Positions 1-10,034 of a stretch of 64,000 bases of DNA are shown here, piece by piece; within the stretch, counting starts at the first letter, position 1; each line of letters starts with the position of its first letter. The notes beneath the pieces were generated by a model. The model did no database searches and was not told the DNA's origin. It worked only from the letters and a program-made list of their open reading frames with translations. The DNA is taken from positions 10,468,501 through 10,532,500 of the forward strand of contig JAPNXP010000001.1 in assembly GCA_028753945.1 (NCBI GenBank), in the 5' to 3' direction. A program made the translations under genes and the position numbers. The DNA is from Hexactinellida sp. DTS-2022. Lineage: Eukaryota > Porifera > Hexactinellida.

Positions 1-815
1 ATATAAAGGCAGTTCTAACTCATATCGTGTGCGTATTCAAAACTCACATCAGTGACGACGATCAACAAGTATGTTAATGAGTAGACTTTTTATAATTATT
101 AGAGCCACGGTGACTGGCACAATACTGTCTTAATTAATTTATAGAATATGCTTATAACCTCGGTTAGTAATAAACTAGTGCTAAATACCTTACACCTTAT
201 CTGATCTCAATTAATGTTAGAATAATCTATTTTTGGAGCAATTACTTATCCGCCATATTACAATGTTAACACTACAGTATAAATTTAATATTACTTACGC
301 GTGCAAACTTAATGTACAACTATACAGTGTAACAGTAATGCATTACTGTATGGGCCAGGTCAACATTTATGACCACACGCTAAAGTAAGCAATTGGTTAT
401 TAAGTTTGAAAGTTATACAGTTAAACAAGTGGAATAACTTGCTTACACAGTGTAAGTACGTATCTCCATAACTCCGAATATTACAGTCTGTTTAATATTG
501 GACTGTTCGTACTAGTGATAATTATAACGTGTAGCTTTAAGCTGACCATACTACAGGACCTATCTCTTGTAGGTCGAGCTTATTAACGCAATGGAGACGG
601 TAGCAATTGGGAATCGTTTGGTGTTTCCTATTTTTCAGCACATTCTCTATCACCTGTACGATGAAGAGATTGTGTCTCAAGATGCGATTCTGAGTTGGCA
701 CGCTGCTGACCCGTTACACTACGAGTCCGAAAAACGGACAAACCTAAGACGCGGTGCAGACACAATCGTAGAATGGCTAAAAACTGCTGAAGTTGAATCG
801 GATTCTAGTGATTGA
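1..815 (+). CDS. EIF2B5: eIF2B epsilon-like W2 domain protein, C-terminal part (5' end outside window)
   Basis: Two coding exons are visible. The first is 3-68, open from the window edge and followed by the donor GTATGT. The second is 573-815, preceded by TCTCTTGTAG and ending in TGA; the join is phase 0. Together they encode a W2 (eIF5C-type) HEAT-like domain. Its hallmark pieces are HILYHLYDEEIVSQDAILSW and the acidic end VEWLKTAEVESDSSD. The order and spacing match the C-terminus of eIF2B epsilon, the catalytic subunit of the eIF2 guanine-nucleotide exchange factor, where W2 contacts eIF2 beta. eIF4G, DAP5 and eIF5 carry related W2 domains, so the family call is firmer than the subunit call. 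The gene runs left out of the window. Confidence 0.72.
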
Positions 816-1629
816 GACGCTGTACTTAGGAATAATTAGGAATCAATTAAGAGGTGATCTGATGGTTTGGATATAGAACTAGCTACGTATTTTCAAATGA
901 CAAATAGCAATGCAGGAATGGCTTTTAGTAGAATACACATTTTCAATTATGAAATTTATATTTACTGTACCATACAAACCTCTCATGATGAATTATAGTT
1001 GATATATTACAATGTGCGTTACAAGCTTCATTTACGTATACGTCTTAATTTAATATGTTTGTTGAATGTGGACATACAGGGTTGCTTATTGTGTTCTGAG
1101 CCTAGAGCCCAATATAGTTAGATCTCAGTTATGCTATTAGTCGTGTATTAGTGCGTTTGATAAGGTACCCTGTCTGTATTATAATTCAATTTTAAGTTGC
1201 AGGCTAGCTATCGTATATCTCAAGTGAAGATTCACGAAAGCTGATTTCTCAAATCCTTTTGTATATTTCAGTTTTAATTGAGTTTTGATTTGTAATTTGT
1301 GCTTTGATTCTAAATTATCGTCAGCCTTAGCTCAAAGATATTATATTGGGTTTTGCGTTAGTAATTGGAATTGTTCATTTAATTAAAATCATTTTGGTTT
1401 GTTGGCGAATTCCTTTCACATATCGTTGGAAACTGGTATACCACGTATAATTATATCAGGAAATTGTAATTTATTCCACTTACTTATTTAAATTGTTTGA
1501 GGAATTTCTAATGTTGTAAGCTGTAGTTACGAACTTACGATTGAATCAGCATTCTGAATTCTGTAAAGATTAAAGTTCATTCACATCAGCTGCTGATCAA
1601 CTTGTGCATTGCATTGCTAACCTCAAGAG
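816..1629. other. intergenic, EIF2B5-like to NCOA5-like
   Basis: AT-rich spacer between two genes on the same strand. It must hold the EIF2B5-like 3' UTR and the NCOA5-like promoter or 5' UTR. I see no ORF, repeat or RNA gene that I can support. Confidence 0.5.
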
Positions 1630-3732
1630 ATGTCTGAAACAAAGGAAAAGCTAAGGTCAAGTGTTTCCTTCAACGAAAAGAGCAAGGAAGAACAGGTAAA
1701 TTACGAGGTTGGATCCTCGAGGGACTGGAAAGAGGAACGGAACAAACGGACCCCACTCGACATGGACAACCGCAACCAGGAGAGAGCTCCAAACAAAGAC
1801 AGCGACACCTATAAATACGAAAACAGGAATAGAGAAGACTGGCGAGACAGGGACAGAGACAGAAATGCAGACAGCGAAAGAGAGGCAGAGAGGAACAGAG
1901 AGCGAGACAGAAACCGGCAGAGGAGCCCCCCGAGGAGGAGCTTCCGGTCCCCCGGACGGCCCGGGCCCAGGAGTCCGGACAGAGACCGGAGGGACAGACC
2001 CCGGGAGCGGGAGCAGCGGGAGGGAGCGAGGCCCCGAGAGAGGTCGCACGGGAGAGATAGGCGGCGCTCCGTGGAGAGACCCGACAGGAACGAAGGGAGA
2101 TTTAAGGAGGCGGATCGTTCTAGAAGCAGCCCTCCGCCCCGCGGCCTGAGAGAAGTCTATCTCGGCAGAGACAACAGCGAGAGGGAGCGAGATGTCTGGA
2201 GACGGGAGCGGTCTCCTCACCGAGAGAGAAAGCACTCGGCCCAGACGGGAGAGTACCACAGGGAACTGAGTCCTTATAACAGAGGGCGCAGTCCCTATCC
2301 CCGTGGCAGAGCTCTGGAGGAGAGCAGCCCCAGGCGCCGCAGCCCTCTCTACAGGGACTTCCCGCGGAGGAACAGTCCGGCATTCCCGAGAGGCGCGAGT
2401 CCCCAGAGGAGGGGGGCCTTTGGAAAAGATAGCTTTTCAAGGCCTTTGGATCGTAACCGATCCCCTCCTCCGATTGCTGGCTACAGCGCGCGTGGCAAGA
2501 ACGCGTTTCCTGTTAATTATGCATTTAGAGACGAAGGCCTTTTTGAATCGAAAGAGCGACACACTCCAGATGGTGACTTTGCAAGGACTCTGTACACTGG
2601 TGATCCAAAGGGAGTGCCAAGAAATGTGTATGATAGGACGGGGCCCTCTGGCAAAGAGGACACCAACAAGCACTCAAACTCATCAATGAAGCAAAATAAC
2701 ACAAAGATGGTATCCTCAGCTGCTAACAGAAGTTCCCGACTCAACCAACACTACCCTGAGAACACTGTCAGCACCCTGAGAGACCTGTCCGACAGACCCC
2801 TGAAGAGGGATCGGGGAGAGGACCCCCCGCCCCCGGCCTCTGAGCCCTCCGAGAGCTGGGTGGCGGACAAGAGAGCGAGGCTTCGGTCTCGCATCGAGGC
2901 GGAGGACGTACTCGACATGGAGCTGATTATCCTCAGCGAGAAGCAGAGGGAGTATGCGGAGAAGGTTGAGCAGCGCATCAAACACATGGGCGTCACTACC
3001 AGTCTCATAACTCTCCCTCCCTCCATGGGCGTGGCGGAGGCACTGGACTCGGCAGTGAGACGGAACCTGCTCTACGCGATTATAATCCTTCCTCAGCACG
3101 AGCAGCATAACTCCATTACTCTTACTATCCTGCACGGGAGGAATCCGCAGGAACACAAGAACATGCCCCTCGAGGACTCCCTGTGTCTCATCAACATAGA
3201 CCACGAGAAGTACGAGGAGGCCATCAGAGACCGGGTCATCCAGTCGAGAGATGCAGTGGCAGAGCCTCCCGCTGGTGAGGCTCTCTCCCCCCACTCGACC
3301 CCCGAGAAGCCGGCCCTGGACCTGGAGCAACTGTCCGAGATCGTTAAGAGGTTCCCTCCCACGAAGTCGGATTTGAATCAGAATTCTAAGGACCTGCAAG
3401 CTAAGATTCTCGGTCTCTTGGGCTCCTCTGCCATTCTGCCTTCTGCGGCTGAGGAGCCTCAGGAACAGGCTCAGCAGCTCCCCTTGTTACCTGATGCGCC
3501 GTTAGGTATGCACGGTGCCCCTTTGACTCATTTCGGTCCAATGCAGGGCTACCCGCCTACAATGTTACCTCCCAATTTAATGTACACATTTCCACACCCA
3601 CACCCACACACCTTCAACCTCCCCTCTGGGCCTATCTCTCCGCTCCACTTCCGGCCCCCTGGCGGCTACATGCACCCCAGCATGATGGGACACCCCCCTC
3701 CCTTCCCGGGGGGGTTCCCTCCCCACAAGTGA
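1630..3732 (+). CDS. NCOA5: NCOA5-like nuclear receptor coactivator, RS/RD-rich RNA-binding-type protein
   Basis: Single-exon ORF of 700 residues ending in TGA. Residues 1-330 are low complexity and rich in Arg, Asp, Glu, Ser and Pro, with many RD, RE and RSP motifs, as in splicing-associated proteins. Residues about 428-525 form the NCOA5 anticodon-binding-like alpha/beta domain. It begins with MELIILSEKQREYAEKVEQR and contains NPQEHKNMPLED, which closely parallels the PQEHRNMPQAD stretch of vertebrate NCOA5. A second conserved block, DLQAKILGLL, starts at about residue 588; vertebrate NCOA5 has a similar ELQAKILSLF. The C-terminus is Pro/His-rich. NCOA5 is a nuclear coregulator. The ATG at 1630 is the first in frame. 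The coding region is far more GC-rich than its flanks and has no intron. Confidence 0.85.
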   Translation: MSETKEKLRSSVSFNEKSKEEQVNYEVGSSRDWKEERNKRTPLDMDNRNQERAPNKDSDTYKYENRNREDWRDRDRDRNADSEREAERNRERDRNRQRSPPRRSFRSPGRPGPRSPDRDRRDRPREREQREGARPRERSHGRDRRRSVERPDRNEGRFKEADRSRSSPPPRGLREVYLGRDNSERERDVWRRERSPHRERKHSAQTGEYHRELSPYNRGRSPYPRGRALEESSPRRRSPLYRDFPRRNSPAFPRGASPQRRGAFGKDSFSRPLDRNRSPPPIAGYSARGKNAFPVNYAFRDEGLFESKERHTPDGDFARTLYTGDPKGVPRNVYDRTGPSGKEDTNKHSNSSMKQNNTKMVSSAANRSSRLNQHYPENTVSTLRDLSDRPLKRDRGEDPPPPASEPSESWVADKRARLRSRIEAEDVLDMELIILSEKQREYAEKVEQRIKHMGVTTSLITLPPSMGVAEALDSAVRRNLLYAIIILPQHEQHNSITLTILHGRNPQEHKNMPLEDSLCLINIDHEKYEEAIRDRVIQSRDAVAEPPAGEALSPHSTPEKPALDLEQLSEIVKRFPPTKSDLNQNSKDLQAKILGLLGSSAILPSAAEEPQEQAQQLPLLPDAPLGMHGAPLTHFGPMQGYPPTMLPPNLMYTFPHPHPHTFNLPSGPISPLHFRPPGGYMHPSMMGHPPPFPGGFPPHK

Positions 3733-5587
3733 CATTTGTTTTTGGCTAAATTTACTTTCTTATTACCTTGCGATACACTTTATAATATAATGTATTCGTA
3801 TATTCTTATTCATGTATTAATTTCTCTTGTAGCCTTGTAGCTACAGCTACACACATTCTGTCCTGTAGGTTTTGTTTGTTTTACATATTCTAAATGTTGT
3901 TAATAAGTATTTTCACTGTTCTATTTGTTTGTATTAGGATTCATAGATTAGTCGTTGGTTCCTATTACTAGTTACCAGATTAATTGTGTTTAATTAATGA
4001 TAATTATTTTAATTTGCGTTTCATTTCCTTTCATAATTTGATTAATATTATTAATCTCAATTTATAAATGAAATTACCTTAGTTTAATTATTGCAGTGGA
4101 ATATTTCATGAAATACATTTAATTGTGTGCAAATAGTATTTCGAAAAGGATTATTATTTTGATTCAAATGTTTTGTTATTTATTTACTCGGGTTATTTGG
4201 TTATATTTAGCTCTATACTGCATTACCGGTGTTCCATTTATTCGGAATGACTGAATTGTTAATATTAGTACATTAGACTCCGCTCAAGGTTTCCCTAGGC
4301 CTATCAAGGGAACATGCCCTCTCGATATCTATTCTACCATTTAAATACGTGTTGTAAGTGGCCATATACCCTTTGAGTCAATATTATTATTTGAAGGTAT
4401 CGGTAAGGTATCATTTACAAAGAAATACTGTGTGTTACACTAGTGATTCTAAGGATTCTACGATCAATAACAAACTCCTTATTCATGTTGCATGGTTCTA
4501 GCTAAATTGGATGTTGACAGATTAGAATCGCACTCTTAAACACTACATAAGTATAACAAAAGTAACATACTAGATGACAACATATTATATTACGTCATGT
4601 CTCACTCTCATGTACCCTTACAACTAAAATCCTGGCGAGAACCCTGACTCCGCTTAATGAAGCCTCTTGCTCATTGGGTTATCCGCTTATTGGGTCAATA
4701 TTTTACAAATTAATTACAGTTTGGCTTGCATAATTTTGGTTAATTGTGTCAAACTATAACTACCACCGAATAAATGCTAAGTTGTATAACAGTCGTATCA
4801 CGTATTATACATATTATATGTACATGTAATAATAAACTCTCCCCAGTTATGCATTAAGAATTTATACCTTCTAAATAGTCTTATTTTAAGTTATCCTCCT
4901 GAAAAAAGCATCATCGCGATCCTGGCTGAATTATTATCTAAGATCACGAACCTAGGTTCTATAAGGATCTACGATCCGATCAGAATCCTTTGATAATTCA
5001 ATTCAATCAAGCAGATATTGGCAGTATGCAATAAGTTTGTTCCTATATATTGAGCCAAAAGGGCTCGTATTGTACACGAATAAATATCAAAATATATTCA
5101 TGTAAATTACAGATATAATGATCCCAGTTTGTAAAAGGATGTACTGTCCTCATAAAAAGATCGCGATCCGGATCGAAAAATCATAATGCCCTATTTAATA
5201 CCTACGTATAGTAAGTTATCCGTGAGTAATAATCCACTTATTATACAACTTTGAATCAAAGGGACCCAATTTAACGGAGTCGACTATAATAATACACTAG
5301 TAATAATAATTTGTGCTTTGTTAAATTCTTAAAATTATCTGTTTTAATTTCTAAATTTTAATCTAACATTCATTTTAAAGAATTGCATAGTTTGTTAGAC
5401 TTATACATTACCTCCTATGTATATTATTTCCCCTTCTATTTTTTGTATTATTGTTTATATTTCTATATAATATTATTAAACACATTCATATTATATTATC
5501 AACTTTTACATTTATGGGACCTACGTATTATATATATATATATATATATAATGGTTAAATAATTCAAGAGCAACTTGAGAACATAAA
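3733..5587. other. intergenic between convergent genes; degenerate MITE and TA microsatellite
   Basis: The NCOA5-like gene (plus) and the Ig gene (minus) converge here. At about 4643 the sequence GACTCCGCTTAATGAAGC is answered near 5265-5290 by an inverted AATTTAACGGAGTCGACTATA. This looks like the ends of a degraded roughly 640-bp element related to the MITE at 59142. A (TA)n run lies at about 5529-5550. No gene is supported. Confidence 0.45.
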
Positions 5588-7615
5588 TCATTTATTCAGA
5601 TTCTCTGAACTGCGACTGGATAGTACATAGGATGATTGCTTAGCTTCTCCCAGCTCATTGTAGGCTCTCACTGTGTATTTAATGAATTTAATCTTGGGAG
5701 TTTTCAGCTGTGTGAGCACGCTCTTGTTTAGGGAGTTACCAATGTGTACAATGTGATCCGAGGTTAGTATCTTCTCGTAAGTGTAGAAGTAAAGTGGATC
5801 TATCTGGTACCACCGAAAAGATACGGGCGGGAATCCCTTCGTTTCTGCTACGATTGATACTAGGCTGTTTCTTGACAACTTGAAGGATTCTCCTATCTCT
5901 CCCGTAGTGAACCCTCTGACGAAATGGAATCTCTTTGTTTCTTCCAACTCTGGAGCTCTCCCCAGAATGCTGTACTCTTCGTCCACTCCAGCTAGATTCG
6001 AAGCCACTGCGAAATAATACCCGTAGCCCCTCCCATTTGCGTTTATAATTACCAGTCTACTTACACCCGACACTGTTTCTATTTGAAACTCTACTGAATT
6101 TTCAATTCTCTCCCTTGCTCCATCCTTGCATTTAGAAAAGAACCAATCAGTTGCGGCTCTCGGGAATCCTGCCTGATCTCTCGCTTCTATGACGACACTC
6201 TCGGCTGCCCCCACCCGACTAATGTCCACATGTTCTCCTATCCTAACAGCTACCTCTGCAGGCGCGGGAGCCACGTTTTGTAGTGTAACCGTGGGTGGCA
6301 TGAGTCTGTTTATTTTTACCGACCCCGTGTCGGAGCCAGCACTGTTGCTGGCCTCCACTGTGTACACCCCTAGGCATAGCTGGTTGCCCCTCGCTATTCG
6401 CAGAACACTGGAGTTCCTAGAAATCTGTATCTGAATGAATTCCGATTGAATTATCAATCTCCTCTCACCGCCCACTGGAGTGAAGAACCAGTTCCAGCCA
6501 ATACTTGGGTTGTTGTTTGTATCCTCTGCAGTTATTTCAATGCCATTCCATGTGTAGACAAGAACTACGAACGAGTCTCCAATAACACCACTATATTCAG
6601 TGTTCTCGTTATACACGAAGACATTCCTATCGCTCCTTTTCAGCACTGGGGCCGTGTTCCTATCTCCAAACCAGACCTGTGTGGTTGCAAATGCAATCCC
6701 AAATCTAGAACTTGTACTAATCGTCAGCGTGTACACTCCGTTGTAGAGAGGACTGCCGTTCTTTATAACAAGCGAATTGTACACGAACCCGAAATCAAAC
6801 CTGATGAATATATTCGGGTATTTCTCTCTCAGATCTGTCTCCAATTCAAAGTCTCCCTCGGATACGAGCCCGAACTGGAACCTCAGCTCCTCTCCGTCTT
6901 TGTACAGAGTCACTATTGGGGTCTCACCTCCCAGGTCCGGGTGGTTCTCGCTGTATACTATCCTCAGTAGCAAACTGGAGCCAGTCGGCATGTGGACACT
7001 GCCACCGTATTTCTTAGTGTAGGTTCCCACCTCGCTATAGCTAATCTCGCTGCGGCCCGAGGTGATTATCTCTCCAGGCTCGGCACTGCAGGCTGCTATG
7101 AACTCAACAGATGAAGTGGCAGTGGCCAGCACCGGTGTGGTGAGAGTTCCAATTTCAATCGTGTAGTTGCCATTGTTGCTCTGCTGTCCTGATCTTATCT
7201 TCAGCGCGACAATAACAAGTCCGAACTCGTATTCTAGGAATAAGTTTTGAATTCCTGGCTCACCAGTGTTTAGCGGTACTTCAATCGGGAATGCATTCGC
7301 ATTATTGGGGAAGATGAGATCTAAGTTTGTGCTATCTTTGAATAATTTCAATGTCATCGACTGTCCAACTAGACTTGGGTGGTTGCTGTTGATGTTTACG
7401 AGTAGCGTAACATTCGATGTCTCTCTCACTTGGAAACTCGCTCCAAATGCAGATTCATATTCATCCACTTCACAGCTGTTGATTACTGCAGAGGAGGTCA
7501 CTAGCAATTCTGTCTCAGTGTCTCTCCGAACTGTGCGACATTCCGCGAGGTTAATTATGCAAAAATAAATAAATAATTGCAGTAAAATGCACCTTAACTT
7601 TAAGATTTTCATCAC
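5588..7615 (-). CDS. secreted protein with five cysteine-poor Ig-like repeats
   Basis: Intronless ORF of 675 residues starting ATGATG. Residues 1-26 are a signal peptide: a lysine, then a long hydrophobic core ending near AEC. Five Ig-like repeats follow. Each ends in an F-strand tyrosine motif: Y151 (NGNYTIEI), Y295 (NGVYTLTI), Y418 (GVYTVEASNSAG), Y534 (YYFAVASNLAG) and Y647 (KYTVRAYNELG). The canonical pattern is YxCxAxN, but the cysteine is replaced each time. A tryptophan precedes repeats 3-5 (GWNWFF, TDWFF, FRWYQ). Repeats 1 and 2 resemble each other most, sharing NHP, LxKD and NG-YT. No transmembrane segment follows, so secretion is likely. AATAAA is formed by the last two codons before the TGA. 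The partner and function are unknown. Confidence 0.7.
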   Translation of the reverse strand: MMKILKLRCILLQLFIYFCIINLAECRTVRRDTETELLVTSSAVINSCEVDEYESAFGASFQVRETSNVTLLVNINSNHPSLVGQSMTLKLFKDSTNLDLIFPNNANAFPIEVPLNTGEPGIQNLFLEYEFGLVIVALKIRSGQQSNNGNYTIEIGTLTTPVLATATSSVEFIAACSAEPGEIITSGRSEISYSEVGTYTKKYGGSVHMPTGSSLLLRIVYSENHPDLGGETPIVTLYKDGEELRFQFGLVSEGDFELETDLREKYPNIFIRFDFGFVYNSLVIKNGSPLYNGVYTLTISTSSRFGIAFATTQVWFGDRNTAPVLKRSDRNVFVYNENTEYSGVIGDSFVVLVYTWNGIEITAEDTNNNPSIGWNWFFTPVGGERRLIIQSEFIQIQISRNSSVLRIARGNQLCLGVYTVEASNSAGSDTGSVKINRLMPPTVTLQNVAPAPAEVAVRIGEHVDISRVGAAESVVIEARDQAGFPRAATDWFFSKCKDGARERIENSVEFQIETVSGVSRLVIINANGRGYGYYFAVASNLAGVDEEYSILGRAPELEETKRFHFVRGFTTGEIGESFKLSRNSLVSIVAETKGFPPVSFRWYQIDPLYFYTYEKILTSDHIVHIGNSLNKSVLTQLKTPKIKFIKYTVRAYNELGEAKQSSYVLSSRSSENLNK

Positions 7616-8638
7616 TGTTATAAGTATTTCTTGTTAGTTTATTTAGTTAAAACTTCCTACTGAACCTGTATTTATCCTTTCACGTACAGATGATATACGT
7701 AGTACAATTTGTCCTATGACAATATTCAATATGCACAGTATTATTGTACTTATGTTATATTAATTTCAATATTCCTGAATATATGTCTAAAATTACATAA
7801 TAAATATTACATATTGACTATCATGAGATTAATGATGTCAACCACAGCGAACTTAATAAATGGTCTATGACTATCGGTATCTTAATAATATTTACAAGTC
7901 TACATATCCTCTGTGTGGATTATATTATATTGATTTAAGGTTAAAATATTGTATTATTGCTGAATGAACTTTTAACCAAGACTTGTTTTGCTGAGCACGC
8001 GGCACGGCTGCCCAATGTTATCTGGTACTGTAATTGATTATATTGTAACGTGGATACTAGGTTTAAACTCTAGAAAATATCATCGGGTTAGGAAAGTCTA
8101 TCCTATGTATCAGGGACGGACTAAGCCATGGTGAGGCCCTAAGCTATATTGACTTCTGAGCCCCCCCCCCCCCCCAATTCAATAAGGCCCCCTAAACTTG
8201 TGAGGCCCTAAGCTATAGCTTAATTAGCTTATGCCATAATCCGGCCCTGCTATGTATGTTATATTTAATTTCATTTAAACAAATTCTAATGCGACTGTTC
8301 TATAAAGTTACTTTATTACATTGTAGTTAGATAGATGCTGCCAAAGCAGTGCATTTGTTGTTCATAACCTTGGATATTAGTGTAACTAGTCAGACATTTA
8401 AACACTGTACAGCAGCCTATGCAGTGACAGAACCAGGAATACTTAATTAAAAGATACAACTTGCATTGATAAATCACTTAAGCTATTCTTATCTGATTGA
8501 AATATATTAAAAATGTCCTTATATTGTGGTGTATTAGAATGATGGGGAATAATTGGGATCCCACTCGATGCGTGTTAAAATAGACTATGTTAAACATTGG
8601 TAATTTTGATTATTAATGCAATAATGATCCATTGATCT
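7616..8638. other. intergenic upstream of the Ig gene
   Basis: AT-rich promoter-side spacer shared by the divergent Ig gene (minus) and DUSP23-like gene (plus). Apart from the hAT MITE at 8111-8249, with its internal 16-C run, I see nothing. Confidence 0.5.
8111..8249. mobile_element. hAT-type MITE, 139 bp
   Basis: Starts CAGGGACGGACTAAGCCA and ends with the inverted counterpart GCATAATCCGGCCCTG read on the plus strand. It is flanked by a perfect 8-bp direct duplication, CTATGTAT, at 8103-8110 and 8250-8257. The 8-bp duplication and CAGGG termini are hAT signatures. It has no coding capacity. Confidence 0.85.
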
Positions 8639-9015
8639 TACAGTTGACATCCGCTATCTCAAATCCTCAGGGGAAATTTAAATCTATTCTAGATAGCGAA
8701 TATTTTAAATAACGGATGCCCCCATTTTTAATATTAAAAAATGTTAGTTTAGGTAATATGTAGAAAACTGAAAAAGTTTTCGTATCCAAGTCTTCTATTT
8801 TATAATACTGGAAAAAGTTTAAATAAATGTCGTGATGCTCTAGGCTGAAAACGATGTAACTACAGACTGACTGGTATTTGAAAACTTCTTGTTAAAGGGC
8901 TGAATTTTTTAGGAGAAACAAAAGCTTGCGCGATAGCAACAGTGTTTCTATACAAATCCTAATAGTAAAACGAGAAAAAAGAAAATTCGTTTTGAGAAAG
9001 GGGATGTCAACTGTA
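8639..9015. mobile_element. TACAGT-ended MITE just upstream of the DUSP23-like gene
   Basis: Perfect 14-bp terminal inverted repeats: TACAGTTGACATCC at 8639-8652 and its reverse complement at 9002-9015. The 377-bp element has no ORF. Its right end lies 36 bp before the ATG of the DUSP23-like gene, so it occupies that gene's promoter or 5' UTR. Confidence 0.75.
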
Positions 9016-9051
9016 TTGATAGAATACAGCTACTAAGTAGTATATTATAGG

Positions 9052-9492
9052 ATGTATAGCTTTTCTTGGGTGGTTGAGGGTAAATTGGCTGGACTTGCAA
9101 GACCCTATAAGGCAGAGGATTTCTCTCTTCTCAATGAGAAGGGAATCCGAGTTCTGATTAACTTAATTGGCTTTTCATGTGATTCGTATAAGTTAAATGC
9201 TAAGAAAATGAATCTGGAAATGATTGATATCCCCATCCCAGATTTCCATCCTCCTACAGTGGCTGAGGCAGATTCGTTCCTTTCCGCCGTAGAGTCTGCA
9301 TTTGCAGAGCAGAAGCCAGTTGCCGTGCATTGCCAAATGGGGCATGGCAGGACCGGAACAATGCTTGCGTATTACTTTATGAAAGTAGAGGGGCTATCAG
9401 CTGACGAGGCAATTAAGAAGATAAGAGAGCTCAGACCGGGGTCTATTGAAACCGACTCTCAGAGGAAATTTCTTATTTCTTGTCAAAAGTAG
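9052..9492 (+). CDS. DUSP23: DUSP23-like atypical dual-specificity phosphatase
   Basis: Single-exon ORF of 146 residues, about the family's usual 150. It carries the protein tyrosine phosphatase loop HCQMGHGRTG. C94 is the nucleophile and R100 the phosphate-binding arginine of CX5R. D64 in PIPDFHPP is the general acid. The start FSWVVEGKLAGLARP and the block LRPGSIETDSQ closely resemble human DUSP23 (FSWVLPGRLAGLA, LRPGSIETYEQ). The family is cytosolic and has no MAPK-docking or lipid-binding domain. The ATG at 9052 gives the full catalytic domain; TTATAG just upstream could also be an acceptor from a non-coding first exon. Confidence 0.92.
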   Translation: MYSFSWVVEGKLAGLARPYKAEDFSLLNEKGIRVLINLIGFSCDSYKLNAKKMNLEMIDIPIPDFHPPTVAEADSFLSAVESAFAEQKPVAVHCQMGHGRTGTMLAYYFMKVEGLSADEAIKKIRELRPGSIETDSQRKFLISCQK

Positions 9493-10034
9493 AGGTTCCA
9501 AGATTGAATCAAATTGATGTATGTACATATGTATTAGATCACTCATGCGTTATTTTGAACTTGAACTTATACAATTTTAGATTATCTGCTAGTAAATTCT
9601 GCTAGAATTGAGTTAATATTTATACTAGTTACGTAACTCATTTGCATAAATTGTTGTTGTATATTTACAATTTCATACAATATTTGTAAATTGCTGAAAC
9701 AGTGAGGTAACACTGAGGTTAATTATTGATTCTAATTGGTCAGGCTCTTTAACATGATGCTTTACTGACATACATATTCTATCTTTATATTGGACGCAAT
9801 TATTTAATCTCCCGGATAGCTCTGGTTATCTAGCATGTCCATAGTTGTGTGCGATACTCGCTGATAGCCTTATATCTACTCAACTGACTCAAATAGTTTT
9901 AATTGTATTTAACTGCATAGTGTCTGCCTGCATTTGACACTGAAATAGAGAGATATATTGGTTGTTTGGTTGTTACAATAACCGTTCTTTTTTACGTAAT
10001 ATATTTTCAAATCTTATCTCCTCACTTGATTGAA
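9493..10034. other. intergenic, DUSP23-like to ANKS1-like
   Basis: AT-rich spacer of about 540 bp. It should include the DUSP23-like 3' UTR and the ANKS1-like promoter. No other feature seen. Confidence 0.5.

Noticed and set aside
2-8. TATAAAG at the very start of the window, followed by a GT donor at 69, looks like a promoter with a first non-coding exon.
   Set aside because: Frame 3 is open from 3 to 68, joins in phase 0 to 573 and continues a W2 domain, so it is an internal coding exon.
1657-3399. Minus-strand and alternative-frame ORFs of up to 227 residues over the NCOA5-like gene.
   Set aside because: They are shadows of the GC-rich, Arg-rich coding strand; only the plus frame shows conserved domain sequence.
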